A DNA stretch of 64,000 nt from GCA-001856825 sp038729485 (GTDB lineage: Archaea; Thermoplasmatota; Thermoplasmata; Thermoplasmatales; GCA-001856825), in contig JAVYRX010000001.1 of the NCBI GenBank assembly GCA_038729485.1, forward strand, positions 1-64,000, given 5' to 3'. The translations under genes and the position numbers were made by a program. The notes under the pieces are model-generated. The model saw nothing but the letters and a program-made list of their open reading frames with translations, searched no databases and was not told the origin of the DNA. Positions 26,748 through 35,898 of the stretch are shown here, one piece after another (the stretch's first letter is position 1; every line of letters starts with the position of its first letter).

Positions 26748-28274
26748 ATGAACAAAACTGTGACGATTGCAATAATAGTAATCCTCGTCGCAGTGGCTGG
26801 CGGTCTGGCTTACGGATACGGAAGTGCGTCTGTAAGTCTCGCATCTGAAAATTTCAAGGTATCCAACCTGACGACGAGGATCAATCAGGAACAGCAGAAC
26901 ATAAGCTCACTTAACAGCGAACTTCTAAGCTACCAAAACAACAGTAAGCTGCTTTCTGCGGAACTCAAGAACGCGACATATTACTCAGTTTTACAGAGCG
27001 CATATTCTCATTGGGACTACATATCCATAGAAAACCAATCTCTCCTTGCAAGCCAATATCTCTCCAATGCTACCCTCACATGGATAGGGGGGCCGCTTTC
27101 TGGAAACTACACGGGCATCTCAGCAATAGAGGGGACGTGGAGCAAGTTCTTCAATCTTTGGAGCGCAGTATGGTTCTATACACCGTCACCACCGAGCATA
27201 ATTATGCAAGGTTCCAACTACGTGGTTAATTCAAGGGTTCAATTCGTTGTAACGCCCTCAAAGGAGCCAATGCAAGTACAGTTCCTTAATATATCCTACA
27301 GTCTTGAATATGTCAAGTCAGGTAATCTTTGGCTCATACAGCATGAGGGATGGTACATAGTGTCCACAGGGCTGATTTCATACTCTGCTTCCGAAGTGGG
27401 GACGCTTACCGAAGGAACGGTTCTGAATTACGCTTTTTCGCACTGGAACAGCATAGCCATAGAGAACGTCTCTGGAATTCTAAGCCAGTATTCAAATCAG
27501 GCAAAACTCAACTGGATAGGTGGGCCCCTTTCAGGAACATATAATTACAGTCAGATACCGACAGTATGGAAGAAATTCACAGGACTTTGGTCAGCTGTAT
27601 GGTTTTACACAGAGTCTCCACCAACCATATCTTCATCACCTAATGGTTACTTCATAAATGCCACTGTTCAGTGGGTTCTCACGCCAGTATCAGCGCAAAT
27701 GCAGGTGAACGACATAGTTACTAACTACTCTCTGGAATATCGCATCAATCAGACCCCTCAGATAGTTTCCGAAACATGGCACATAATTTCTGCGTCAACT
27801 ATATCGTATAGTGCAGGGAGCGTTGAAAGTCTTCAGGCGCAGTCAATCGAAAATGCAGCCTTTACACACTGGAATGACATAGCCATAGAGAACGTTTCTC
27901 TCGTCATGAAGCAGTATTCCAACAACTCTACGCTTCAATGGATAGGGGGGAAGCTAGCTGGAAACTACGCCAACTCCACAGAAATCGAACATACATGGGA
28001 AAAATTCTTCGGCCTTTGGAGTGCCATGTGGTTCTACTCTGAAGCGCCACCTGTTGTCAACGTGACTGTTTCAAACGGAATGATCACTCAGGGCGTAGTT
28101 ACTGCAGACGTACAGTTCGTGGTTCAGAACGCATTGAATTCATCTCAGTTCAGCTACATAGACGTCGTATACACAATACATTTCTCCCTTGAAAACGGAG
28201 GATACCTGATAACTTACGAAACGTTCGACAATGTGAAAAGCGGCCCGCTTTCTCAGGCAACAACTTTTTCTTAA
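26748..28274 (+). CDS. Membrane-anchored surface protein with three tandem NTF2-like repeats
   Basis: This 508-residue protein has an N-terminal membrane anchor (residues 3-25), then a short Asn/Ser-rich coiled coil (32-75), then three repeats of about 140 residues (roughly 78-217, 218-358, 359-500). Each repeat carries HWxxIxIENxS, QYSNxxxLxWIGGPLxGNY, W-KF-GLWSAVWFYxExPP and a late beta-rich part. The layout fits the NTF2/SnoaL cone fold with a Trp-rich pocket. Many N-x-S/T sites suggest N-glycosylation outside the cell. Ligand binding is inferred; no enzyme motif is evident. A regulator and a small membrane protein follow on the same strand. Confidence 0.7.
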   Translation: MNKTVTIAIIVILVAVAGGLAYGYGSASVSLASENFKVSNLTTRINQEQQNISSLNSELLSYQNNSKLLSAELKNATYYSVLQSAYSHWDYISIENQSLLASQYLSNATLTWIGGPLSGNYTGISAIEGTWSKFFNLWSAVWFYTPSPPSIIMQGSNYVVNSRVQFVVTPSKEPMQVQFLNISYSLEYVKSGNLWLIQHEGWYIVSTGLISYSASEVGTLTEGTVLNYAFSHWNSIAIENVSGILSQYSNQAKLNWIGGPLSGTYNYSQIPTVWKKFTGLWSAVWFYTESPPTISSSPNGYFINATVQWVLTPVSAQMQVNDIVTNYSLEYRINQTPQIVSETWHIISASTISYSAGSVESLQAQSIENAAFTHWNDIAIENVSLVMKQYSNNSTLQWIGGKLAGNYANSTEIEHTWEKFFGLWSAMWFYSEAPPVVNVTVSNGMITQGVVTADVQFVVQNALNSSQFSYIDVVYTIHFSLENGGYLITYETFDNVKSGPLSQATTFS

Positions 28275-28285
28275 TTTTTTTATTT
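28275..28285 (+). terminator. Oligo-T tract after the surface protein gene
   Basis: A run of seven T residues plus TATTT directly follows the stop codon, which is typical of archaeal intrinsic termination. Confidence 0.5.
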
Positions 28286-28318
28286 ACATTTTAATAGAGG
28301 TGTCAGATATTAGGTCCA

Positions 28319-28654
28319 ATGAGAGCCCCCGGGGATTCATTTCCGGAACTGGATATCAAGGACAAGGAAGTCAGAAGACTTTTCTATTATCTATTCGTCT
28401 ATTCCAGAGGGGCGGTATTGAGGAGCAGAATCGTCCTGATGCTTATGGAGAGACCCATGAACAAGAATGAGCTGAGCACGGGATTGAACGTTAACTACAG
28501 AACAGTTGAACACCACATTTCAGTCCTCATAAAAAACAAAGTTCTGGATGGGGACTTCAGAAAATACAACTCTCTATTTTATATAAATGATGGGATGAGG
28601 GAGTATCTTTATTCTTCCGTTGAATTTCTAAGAAAGATGGGAGGGCTTCCATGA
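28319..28654 (+). CDS. Winged-helix transcription regulator (ArsR-like)
   Basis: This 111-residue DNA-binding protein has a winged-helix core: RIVLMLMERPMNKNELSTGLNVNYRTVEHHISVLIKNKVL, where NYRTVEHHI is the recognition helix. The wing is YNSLFYINDGM. No ligand domain is present. A TTTTAATA box about 26 nt upstream suggests a leaderless mRNA. It is coupled to the next gene by an ATGA overlap; the target is unknown, and the neighbouring surface protein is a candidate. Confidence 0.82.
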   Translation: MRAPGDSFPELDIKDKEVRRLFYYLFVYSRGAVLRSRIVLMLMERPMNKNELSTGLNVNYRTVEHHISVLIKNKVLDGDFRKYNSLFYINDGMREYLYSSVEFLRKMGGLP

Positions 28655-28938
28655 TTGGAGTCTACTGGATAGGAAATATTGTCATCGGAATTGCAGAAAT
28701 CATAATTTTCATCATGATCATTGGGTCTACAGCTCGAAGCTACGCAAGAACGCATACGGGTTTCACTAAGACCCTATCGATATTCTCTGGTGTTATGCTG
28801 CTCTATTCTATCTTAGTCGTATCCGCCAGCATCATTTTCGCATACAGATATGGGTCGGACGTTGCATTGCCATTTCTGGCAATCAACGCAGTCTCGGCAA
28901 TAGGGTTCACCATTCTTCTAGTGCTCATTTCGGAATGA
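28651..28938 (+). CDS. Small three-helix membrane protein, partner of the upstream regulator
   Basis: This 95-residue protein has about three membrane spans (residues 5-27, 42-65, 72-93). A basic loop, RSYARTHTGFTK, lies between the first two. Its start overlaps the stop of the winged-helix regulator. An HTH gene paired with a membrane protein suggests a sensory or anti-regulator function (inference). No family recognised. Confidence 0.6.
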   Translation: MIGVYWIGNIVIGIAEIIIFIMIIGSTARSYARTHTGFTKTLSIFSGVMLLYSILVVSASIIFAYRYGSDVALPFLAINAVSAIGFTILLVLISE

Positions 28939-28940
28939 AG

Positions 28941-29717
28941 TCACAGATGGTAGACCACAGATACGTTCTCTATTATTATGTAAATCGCGACTATTATTAC
29001 TATCGCAGCGAAAATCTCCGTTAGGATTCTCTTAGGGAGCCTGTTTGCTATCCTTGCCCCTGCCCAACCCCCTGCAATACCTCCCAATATGAAGAATGCG
29101 CTCAGTATTATGTTTAGCTCACCGCTGAACGCATACCTTATAGCCGTGGTTACGCCGAATGTTCCCACAGATATAAGAGAAGTTCCAACGGCTTGAGTTA
29201 TGTTTAAACCCCCTCCAAACAGGAGGCCAGGGACTATAAGGAATCCGCCACCAATACCGAAATAGCCGGATGCAAAGCCTACTATCAGACCTACAGGTAG
29301 AAGTTTCTTGTAGGAGAGCTTGCCCTGAGATTTGTCATCCTGGCCAGATTTTCTTATGAGCATATAAACTGCAATGGCAATCATCAAGAAACCGAAGAAG
29401 AACAGAAGAAAATTGCCTGGCGTCAGAAGCCCAAGCTCTGATCCTGCGAGGACTCCTATTATTCCTGGTATTGTAAATAGAACGCCCTCCCTGTACTTCA
29501 CGTTCCTTTTGAGGGCGTGAGGTATGAGGTTCAGATATGCGTTTACGCCGACGGCTAGGGCAGTCGTCCCGATCGCAAGATGCGGATGATGATAGCCAAC
29601 AAAGTAGATGAGAAGAGGTATTGCTAGGATGGATCCGCCGCCACCTATTAGACCCAAGGAAAATCCTACCAAGATTCCAGAGATCACAGAAAAAATCAAC
29701 TGGATGATAGCAAGCAT
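28941..29717 (-). CDS. TauE/SafE-family sulfite/organosulfonate transporter
   Basis: This 258-residue membrane protein with about eight helices contains the duplicated family motif: LGLIGGGGSILAIPLLIY and FASGYFGIGGGFLIVPGLL. The family moves sulfite, sulfonates and related anions. The ATG at 29717 has a GGGAGGGG stretch about 6 nt upstream and is preferred to a TTG eight codons earlier. With the YeeE-type gene 211 bp upstream on the same strand, it suggests a sulfur-compound transport locus. Confidence 0.88.
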   Translation of the reverse strand: MLAIIQLIFSVISGILVGFSLGLIGGGGSILAIPLLIYFVGYHHPHLAIGTTALAVGVNAYLNLIPHALKRNVKYREGVLFTIPGIIGVLAGSELGLLTPGNFLLFFFGFLMIAIAVYMLIRKSGQDDKSQGKLSYKKLLPVGLIVGFASGYFGIGGGFLIVPGLLFGGGLNITQAVGTSLISVGTFGVTTAIRYAFSGELNIILSAFFILGGIAGGWAGARIANRLPKRILTEIFAAIVIIVAIYIIIENVSVVYHL

Positions 29718-29928
29718 ATCAGCCCCTCCCTGCTTTTCCAAAGCATTTCAAGTCGCCTCAGTTCCGTTCTATCTCCAATCGAAAAAATTAGAAAAAAAGA
29801 GATGAAAACATTCTTGAAAGCATAGATAAAATTTCCATGAGACCTCTCTTTCTCTAAGGACACGTTGATTCCCCTCATGATTGAAGCGCAGTTTGAGATA
29901 AAAGTCTTAGAGATAGACATTTTCCCCT

Positions 29929-31323
29929 TTACCTCGTATAGCCCCAGGAGTTAATCTTTAGGTGCATGAACAGATACAGCATCGCCCAGCTGCCCAGCAG
30001 GACGAATATCATGAAAACGAAGCTTGATATTGCCATTTGTATGTCTCCGCTGAGTATGTGGCCGGATGCACAGCCATTTGCCATCCTTGCGCCAAATAGA
30101 ACCATGAAAGCTCCGATAAATGAACCAAGGGGCCTCAATTTCGCGTTGTGGGAATGAAGCCATATCTTTGGCACCTGAGACTTGAAACCCATGAACCTTC
30201 TCGATATCAAAGTCGCTGAAATAAGGCCACCAAGTAATGAGCTCAGGTCAGTGAAGGGCTCCCATCCAATTTCGCTGAAAGGCTTGTTCACGGGAATTCC
30301 GTTGACTATGTGTAGGCCCCCAAACAATTGAAAGTAAGCATTGGATGCTGCCCATGTGGGGTTGGCAAAGTACGACAGCTGCGCACCTATCCAGGAATAG
30401 GTTGTAGATTCACCGAATATCTGGTGAAGGATTATTACGGCAACCGCTGTTATCGTGAAGGCAAGGCCCAGAGGAATAGTCATCCTCGCATTTTCCACGC
30501 TACTCTCGTTAATGATCTTCGTGACATATTTATTTGAATTTGGATATTTCTCCAGATCTTCTTTTACTACTGAAGTAAACTGCGTTGTCTGTTTGTTGTA
30601 TCCGAGCATATGTGCGCCACACGAGTTTTTGATTCTTGCTTTAGGATACCTCGGCAAAAGGAGAAACAGCAGGATAAGCAGGACTCCAAAGACTATGCTC
30701 ACCAAGAATATGCCGACCTTGGAAGTTATTCCCAGCACAGATGCCCATGTAATTGGACCGAAGTTTAACGTGTTCCAGAAGAAACCCCTGACGCTCCCGA
30801 ATATGGCGGACCATGTAAATGCACCAAGAAGACCGCCTAATGCAGCATAAATGGCGTCCCTTCTGCCCTGACCCAGCGCGATCCATATGGTTCCCGGGTA
30901 GTATCCCGCAAGACCCACTCCAAGTCCGAAAATCAATCCTCCGATTACTATCCCCGGGACAAAAAAATCTTTGATCCCGAAATTGGGATGCGTAAAGATA
31001 GCCAGACCGTAAAGGAGAATGGAACCAACGCCAATCGCAAATCCAAAACAGACCATCAAGAACCTGTCCTGGAAGGCCATTACCCTCCATAACGTGTCAG
31101 GATCAGTAAAGTTCCATAGTTCCAGCGGTATAGCGAGAGGAAGTGCCACAAGCAAACCTAGCCAGAGAGGCGCCTTGGTTTGATGAAATGCTACTTGCAT
31201 TATTATTCCCGTTATTAAAAAGGCAACAGCAAGACTTAGTAGTGCATAAACCGCTTTCCAGAATAATTTCTTGTCCCTGACATACGTTTTTTCCTTAGTC
31301 AGATCTATTTCGTTTTCTGTCAT
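29929..31323 (-). CDS. YeeE/YedE (TsuA)-family sulfur-compound transporter
   Basis: This 464-residue membrane protein has two halves, each with a family signature: AGYYPGTIWIALGQGRRDA in the first and ARMANGCASGHILSG in the second. The latter has the conserved Cys that in TsuA binds thiosulfate. Uptake of thiosulfate or a related species is the family expectation. The ATG at 31323 lies about 30 nt downstream of a TTTTATAC box (31351-31358), better placed than the TTG at 31350. Confidence 0.87.
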   Translation of the reverse strand: MTENEIDLTKEKTYVRDKKLFWKAVYALLSLAVAFLITGIIMQVAFHQTKAPLWLGLLVALPLAIPLELWNFTDPDTLWRVMAFQDRFLMVCFGFAIGVGSILLYGLAIFTHPNFGIKDFFVPGIVIGGLIFGLGVGLAGYYPGTIWIALGQGRRDAIYAALGGLLGAFTWSAIFGSVRGFFWNTLNFGPITWASVLGITSKVGIFLVSIVFGVLLILLFLLLPRYPKARIKNSCGAHMLGYNKQTTQFTSVVKEDLEKYPNSNKYVTKIINESSVENARMTIPLGLAFTITAVAVIILHQIFGESTTYSWIGAQLSYFANPTWAASNAYFQLFGGLHIVNGIPVNKPFSEIGWEPFTDLSSLLGGLISATLISRRFMGFKSQVPKIWLHSHNAKLRPLGSFIGAFMVLFGARMANGCASGHILSGDIQMAISSFVFMIFVLLGSWAMLYLFMHLKINSWGYTR

Positions 31324-31360
31324 AGGACTTCTATTAATGATATCGGACAAGTATAAAACA

Positions 31361-31387
31361 TTTATGACAATATATCATATTTATGAC
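31361..31387. repeat. Direct repeat TTTATGAC in the divergent promoter region
   Basis: TTTATGAC occurs at 31361-31368 and 31380-31387, 19 bp apart, in the spacer between the divergently transcribed YeeE-type and ACT-like genes. It could be a regulator binding site for either gene. Confidence 0.3.
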
Positions 31388-31438
31388 GGTTCGACCTCGA
31401 TTAGACAAAATACATATCCTACGGACTGATTCATCATC

Positions 31439-32017
31439 ATGGAAAAAGGTGACGTGTCTCTGATTATAAACAGCCTAGTGAAACAGGACATCGTGTACAG
31501 AATGGCTATCGCGAGAGGCATAGTAAACTATTCTTCGCTTGCAAAGAAGATGAAGAAATCTGTTGATAAAATTGCGGGTAAGGACATACCCCTGAATACG
31601 ATCGTCAAGGCTTTGACTAGAGTCAAGGAAGTGAAAAACGTGGCAGAGCCGTACGATGCATTGTCCCAGCTTGAAATATCGTTGGAATATGGCCTAATAA
31701 GGAAGAAGGTGGATTCAATACGGCCTGATGGTGATAATTTCCTGATAGCTTTTAGGACAGAAAGCGGGTACGATATCCTATACAAGGATCAGGAGAAGGA
31801 GGGTCTTGCCCTGCTGAAGATCAAGATGAAGGAGAGATTCAACGAGGTGCCCGGAATAACAGTACTAATAATATCCATTCTAGAGTCACACGGGGTTGAA
31901 ATAAGATACATTTACAGGTTTGGTCACGAAATATGGTTCCTCATGCCGAAATCCCAAGGTACACTTGCCCTTGAAAAGTTGGCCTCAGTTGCTGGAAACA
32001 TAGCTGAAAGTAATTAA
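31439..32017 (+). CDS. HTH/ACT-like domain protein, possible regulator
   Basis: This 192-residue soluble protein has an N-terminal helical segment (VKQDIVYRMAIARGIVNYSSLAKKM) that resembles an HTH. Beta-alpha units follow, resembling ACT domains: KVDSIRPDGDNFLIAFRTES and VPGITVLIISILESHGVEIRYIYRFGHEIWFLMP. ACT-like domains often bind amino acids, so a ligand-responsive role is plausible. This is inferred from pattern only. It is transcribed divergently from the YeeE-type transporter. Confidence 0.6.
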   Translation: MEKGDVSLIINSLVKQDIVYRMAIARGIVNYSSLAKKMKKSVDKIAGKDIPLNTIVKALTRVKEVKNVAEPYDALSQLEISLEYGLIRKKVDSIRPDGDNFLIAFRTESGYDILYKDQEKEGLALLKIKMKERFNEVPGITVLIISILESHGVEIRYIYRFGHEIWFLMPKSQGTLALEKLASVAGNIAESN

Positions 32018-32041
32018 ATATGATCGTTTGATTCATTTCGC

Positions 32042-33238
32042 ATGCCCGATGGGTACGGAAGTAGAGGCATATTTGCTATTACGTTCTCGACGTTCATAGC
32101 CTTTATGGGCATAGGGATCGTTGATCCGCTGCTCCCCCTCATAGGGAAGGACATGGGTGCAACACCATTCCAAATAGAATGGCTCTTTACCAGCTACATT
32201 GCAGTTATGTCTCTTTCCATGTTCATCTCAGGCTATTTCTCCACTAGGTTCGGTGGGAAGAGAACTCTCCTGATTGGGCTAGCTACAGTCGTATTTTTTT
32301 CCACGCTCTCTGGCCTCTCTCCAACCATAAGTATATTCGCCGTTTTTAGGGGTGGCTGGGGGCTAGGCAATGCTTTCTTCACTTCGACAGCACTCTCAAT
32401 CATAGTTGGAATTTCAGCAGGCTCAACGGGATCTATAGAGAGAGCGATAACAGTATATGAAGCCGCGCTTGGTCTAGGAATAGCATCTGGTCCCCTATTG
32501 GGAGGATTTCTTGGCTCATATTACTGGCGCTATCCTTTCTTTGGAACGGCAACCCTGATGGCTGTGGGCTTCATTTCAACATATGTCTTTGTTAAAGAGC
32601 CGCCAAAAGCTGAGAAGAAAAGGACGCCAGTTGAAATAATAGAGGCATTGCGGAACAGGAGCGTCTTTCTAAATGCCATAATTGCCCTTGGATACAATTT
32701 TGGTTTTTTTACGATTCTTGCATACACGCCTCTAACCCTTTCAGGACTCACAACGATTGAGCTGGGAATAGTATATTTCCTCTGGGGGGTTCTTGTGGCA
32801 CTGTCATCGGTAGTCGTCGTCCCTAGGCTCATAAGAAGGATAGACAGATTTTTGCTGCTCCAGATCACGTTGTTCGCCTTCGCCTTCCTCTTTATCCTGA
32901 TGGGCGAGTTTCCAATTTATAAACTGGAAATAGTCGTTGTATCTGGTTTCCTGTGCGGCATAGCAAACGCTTCGTTTACCTCCCTTGCAATGGAGGTTTC
33001 CCCATTTTCTAGGTCTGTATCCTCAGCCACATACAACTTTCTGCGTTGGGCGGGGGCCGCTATCGCACCCATTCTAGCGGGCTATATAGGGCAGTCGTTA
33101 GGCTTGTCCATACCATTCTTTGTCGTGGCACCAGTGGTAATGATTGCTGCAGTTGCTCTGATTATTTTCTCGAGATTACTTAGGAATGCCGTTTCTAGGA
33201 ATTTGGAGAAGACCATATCGCCGTCGATTTCAAAATAA
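32042..33238 (+). CDS. MFS transporter 1 (DHA1-like)
   Basis: This 398-residue protein has 12 predicted helices. The N-terminal DPLLPLIGKDMGATPFQIEWLFTSYIAVMSLSM is typical of drug:H+ antiporters, with GYFSTRFGGKRTLLIG as the family A-motif. Substrate unknown. An ATTAAATATG box lies about 25 nt upstream of the ATG. First of three tandem MFS genes. Confidence 0.9.
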   Translation: MPDGYGSRGIFAITFSTFIAFMGIGIVDPLLPLIGKDMGATPFQIEWLFTSYIAVMSLSMFISGYFSTRFGGKRTLLIGLATVVFFSTLSGLSPTISIFAVFRGGWGLGNAFFTSTALSIIVGISAGSTGSIERAITVYEAALGLGIASGPLLGGFLGSYYWRYPFFGTATLMAVGFISTYVFVKEPPKAEKKRTPVEIIEALRNRSVFLNAIIALGYNFGFFTILAYTPLTLSGLTTIELGIVYFLWGVLVALSSVVVVPRLIRRIDRFLLLQITLFAFAFLFILMGEFPIYKLEIVVVSGFLCGIANASFTSLAMEVSPFSRSVSSATYNFLRWAGAAIAPILAGYIGQSLGLSIPFFVVAPVVMIAAVALIIFSRLLRNAVSRNLEKTISPSISK

Positions 33239-33280
33239 GTAATTGCATCATATTTCTATACATAATTACCATAGCAAAAA

Positions 33281-34450
33281 ATGGAACGCTGGAAGGCGAT
33301 GAATCTTGCTGGCATCATGATTCCATTCGCCCTGTCCTCATTTTCCGTCTTTTCAATTTCTATGATAGTACAGCCCCTATCAATATTCCTTCGCGTTCCG
33401 ATCTCTGTTATATTTGCTGCAATTCCAATAGATTTTATAGGAGGCGCAATAGGAGGGCTCGTACTTGGATACGTGGCAGACAGAATGGGGAGGAAACCGG
33501 TGATGCTCATAGCTATAATCCTGTTTTCAGCTCCCCTTTTCCTTGCGGCCATTTCAACTAACCTTATCGAAATATTTGCACTTTGGTTTGTTATTGGTTT
33601 CGGGGTGAATGCACAGAATGGAGTCTCATATCCAGTTGTTGTAGAGACGTTGCAGCATTCAACGGGAACGATGGGAGGCCTACTCCAGAGCCTCTACTTC
33701 GCAGGTTTCCTCCTTGATTCGCTTGCCTCAATCGCCTTCCCTTACTGGAGGACGTTCCTGATCGCTTGCGGAATAATTGCTCTCGTACCTTCAATCGCAT
33801 TCTCAATTGCGATTAGAGAGACCCGTAAGGGCGGTCTAATAAGATATAGCATCCGCTCAATGAGGGGGAAACTGGCAGTTTATACTGTCGCCTTTTCGGC
33901 AGTTGTCGCCGGCGCCTTCATGTTCAGCGTTCCGCTTATGGGCGTAGTACCGACTTACCTTCGAGAAATAGACGCCTCATCCACCACGATCGTTTTTTTC
34001 TCCCTGATTGGATTGTCGTTTTTCATAATTTCTGGCTACCTCTCTGACAGGGTTGGCAGGGGAGCGGTGGCGGCCATATTCTCGTCGCTCTGCATTCTGT
34101 CCGGAACCCTTCTGTTCGTAGAGAAAGTGCCACTATATTCCTTGTTTATAATTGCATTTATGTATGCCTCTTCCGGCTTTTTCTCTTTCTCCGGTATATG
34201 GGTGAGCGAAAATTATCCCGCTGAATACCGTGTAACTGCAACGAATATTGTGTTTTTCACTGGCAGGATCATCGGTGGTTTCTCCCCGCTCATAGCCTCC
34301 GTTTCCTTTGTATTCTTGGGAAAAGGGATAGCCTTCGTCGGGATGATTGCAGGCGCTATGGCCCTGACTGGAGTAATCCTGCTTTTCCTCTTTGGCCAGA
34401 GCTTCAGGGGAGGGGCAAAAGTTCAAAAAAATTTAAATAATATACATTAA
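33281..34450 (+). CDS. MFS transporter 2 (metabolite:H+ symporter-like)
   Basis: This 389-residue protein has 12 predicted helices. The A-motif GYVADRMGRKPVMLIA lies in the loop after helix 2 and is repeated as GYLSDRVGRGAVAAI in the second half; SENYPAEYRVTATN is typical of the sugar/organic-acid branch. Substrate unknown. Its stop codon falls in the first of three CATTAATG palindromes that precede the next gene. Confidence 0.9.
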   Translation: MERWKAMNLAGIMIPFALSSFSVFSISMIVQPLSIFLRVPISVIFAAIPIDFIGGAIGGLVLGYVADRMGRKPVMLIAIILFSAPLFLAAISTNLIEIFALWFVIGFGVNAQNGVSYPVVVETLQHSTGTMGGLLQSLYFAGFLLDSLASIAFPYWRTFLIACGIIALVPSIAFSIAIRETRKGGLIRYSIRSMRGKLAVYTVAFSAVVAGAFMFSVPLMGVVPTYLREIDASSTTIVFFSLIGLSFFIISGYLSDRVGRGAVAAIFSSLCILSGTLLFVEKVPLYSLFIIAFMYASSGFFSFSGIWVSENYPAEYRVTATNIVFFTGRIIGGFSPLIASVSFVFLGKGIAFVGMIAGAMALTGVILLFLFGQSFRGGAKVQKNLNNIH

Positions 34451-34492
34451 TGTCCAAATTGTAGCATTAATGTTTTTGTTAGAACATTAATG
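34445..34492. promoter_or_regulatory. Three CATTAATG palindromes at exact 20-bp spacing
   Basis: The 8-bp palindrome CATTAATG occurs at 34445-34452, 34465-34472 and 34485-34492, with identical 20-bp periodicity, so all copies face the same side of the helix. The array follows an AT-rich TTTAAATAATATA stretch (about 34431-34443, a candidate TATA box). It spans the expected transcription start of the MFS3/TrpB2 unit, a position suited to repression. Confidence 0.65.
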
Positions 34493-34509
34493 GCGAAGGT
34501 GACATAGAA

Positions 34510-35898
34510 GTGAAGAAAGGAGTTCCTGAGGAGGCTTTCCCCGACGCACCTAAGAAGGCGTATGCAGAACTGGGAAAAGACGAAAGGAGAAGATTGTCCC
34601 ACCAGCAGCAGATTATTGTAGTATGGAGCATCATAGCTTCGTTCTCGTATGCGCTCATCTGGTATTGGCTTCCCTCTGTCGATTCATTCATAGCATCACA
34701 GTTCTCACTGGACGTCTTTTACGTGGGTCTTCTCATATCCACTTTCGGGGGTTCCTTCATTCTAACCAACTTCCTGTGGGGTCATCTCAATGACAGATAT
34801 TGGCCAAACAGGATTGTGACCATAGGCTTGGTCATGGCTGGCATTTCCACGTTCCTGTTCAGATATGCATCGAACATAGACGAAATGCTGCTCCTACGGG
34901 CTTTGGAGGGCGTATTCAACGGCGCCGCCTGGTCCGGTCTCGTAAAGACTGTACAGCTCTGGTTTCCGATTGAAAAAAGATCAAGATACATCAGCATATT
35001 CGTTGCAATCTACAGTTGGGCGATCTCGGTAGATCTTCTGCTCGGCATAAGGGTTGCGACGGCGTTCTCCTGGGCGCTTTGGGCAGAGATTGTCGGGGTT
35101 ATTGGCATAACTGCCGGTGGACTTACGTTCCTAATGGCAAAACCATACGGCCCTATGGTGGGGCTTCCCTTGATAGAGTGGGGGGATGTCTCTCCAGTGA
35201 GGGGAACAAAAGTCATCGCAAGTGCCAAGGCCCTATTCAGCCAAAGGTGGATGATCCTAGCCATACTTTCCGGTCTAGTCGTTATCGGGGGGGCAAACGT
35301 TGTGTCTGGAATATATCTCCAACAAGTTCTTCCTGAAATTCAGCGCATCCCGATTTCCACCATAGGCATTCTTGGAACCGTATGGGGTGGCATTCAGGGC
35401 ATTTTAATTCTTCTCTTCGGCCACTTGAGCGACAGGATAGGAAAGAGAGTCACTTTCGTGAAGATAGGATTGGGCGGGGCAGCCCTTTCAATGGTAGGCG
35501 TGGTATTCACGACAATTGTTCACCCGCTTCCTCTCTCCTTAATATATTTAATAACAGTATCCACGGGAATTCCGTTCCTGATCGCAGGGCCGATATTTGC
35601 ACTTCTAGGAGACAGATACGGAGTGCTTCTCGTCGGTGCAGCGGCGGCATATTTCGAAGGTTTCGGAACTGGAGGAGGCGCCTTCCTTCTGCCTCTCATC
35701 ATAGGGTATTTTGAAGGCCCCCTAGGAGTGACAATTGCGTGGAGCATAGTCGCCTTGATATTCGCTGCCATATTCATTGCCTGGATCCCACAGAAGGAAT
35801 ACAGATTGATGAAATCTCTCGTCGACCCGGACGTTTTGAGAATTGAAAAGAGGGAAAGAAAAATGGAACTTGGAATAACGCGTGAGGAGGATGATTAG
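34510..35898 (+). CDS. MFS transporter 3, coupled to TrpB2-like gene
   Basis: This 462-residue protein has a polar N-terminus of about 35 residues, then 12 predicted helices. Loop motifs include HLNDRYWPNRIVTIG and GHLSDRIGKRVTFVK (A-motif type). The GTG start is supported by GGTGA 7 nt upstream (34498-34502). The stop codon directly abuts the ATG of the TrpB2-like gene, so the transporter and enzyme are probably co-expressed and may act on the same compound. Confidence 0.88.
   Translation: MKKGVPEEAFPDAPKKAYAELGKDERRRLSHQQQIIVVWSIIASFSYALIWYWLPSVDSFIASQFSLDVFYVGLLISTFGGSFILTNFLWGHLNDRYWPNRIVTIGLVMAGISTFLFRYASNIDEMLLLRALEGVFNGAAWSGLVKTVQLWFPIEKRSRYISIFVAIYSWAISVDLLLGIRVATAFSWALWAEIVGVIGITAGGLTFLMAKPYGPMVGLPLIEWGDVSPVRGTKVIASAKALFSQRWMILAILSGLVVIGGANVVSGIYLQQVLPEIQRIPISTIGILGTVWGGIQGILILLFGHLSDRIGKRVTFVKIGLGGAALSMVGVVFTTIVHPLPLSLIYLITVSTGIPFLIAGPIFALLGDRYGVLLVGAAAAYFEGFGTGGGAFLLPLIIGYFEGPLGVTIAWSIVALIFAAIFIAWIPQKEYRLMKSLVDPDVLRIEKRERKMELGITREEDD

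Noticed and set aside
29696..29920. 74-codon minus-strand frame upstream of the TauE-like gene
   Set aside because: It runs into the start of the TauE-like gene in another frame, lacks a ribosome-binding site and has no recognisable domain.
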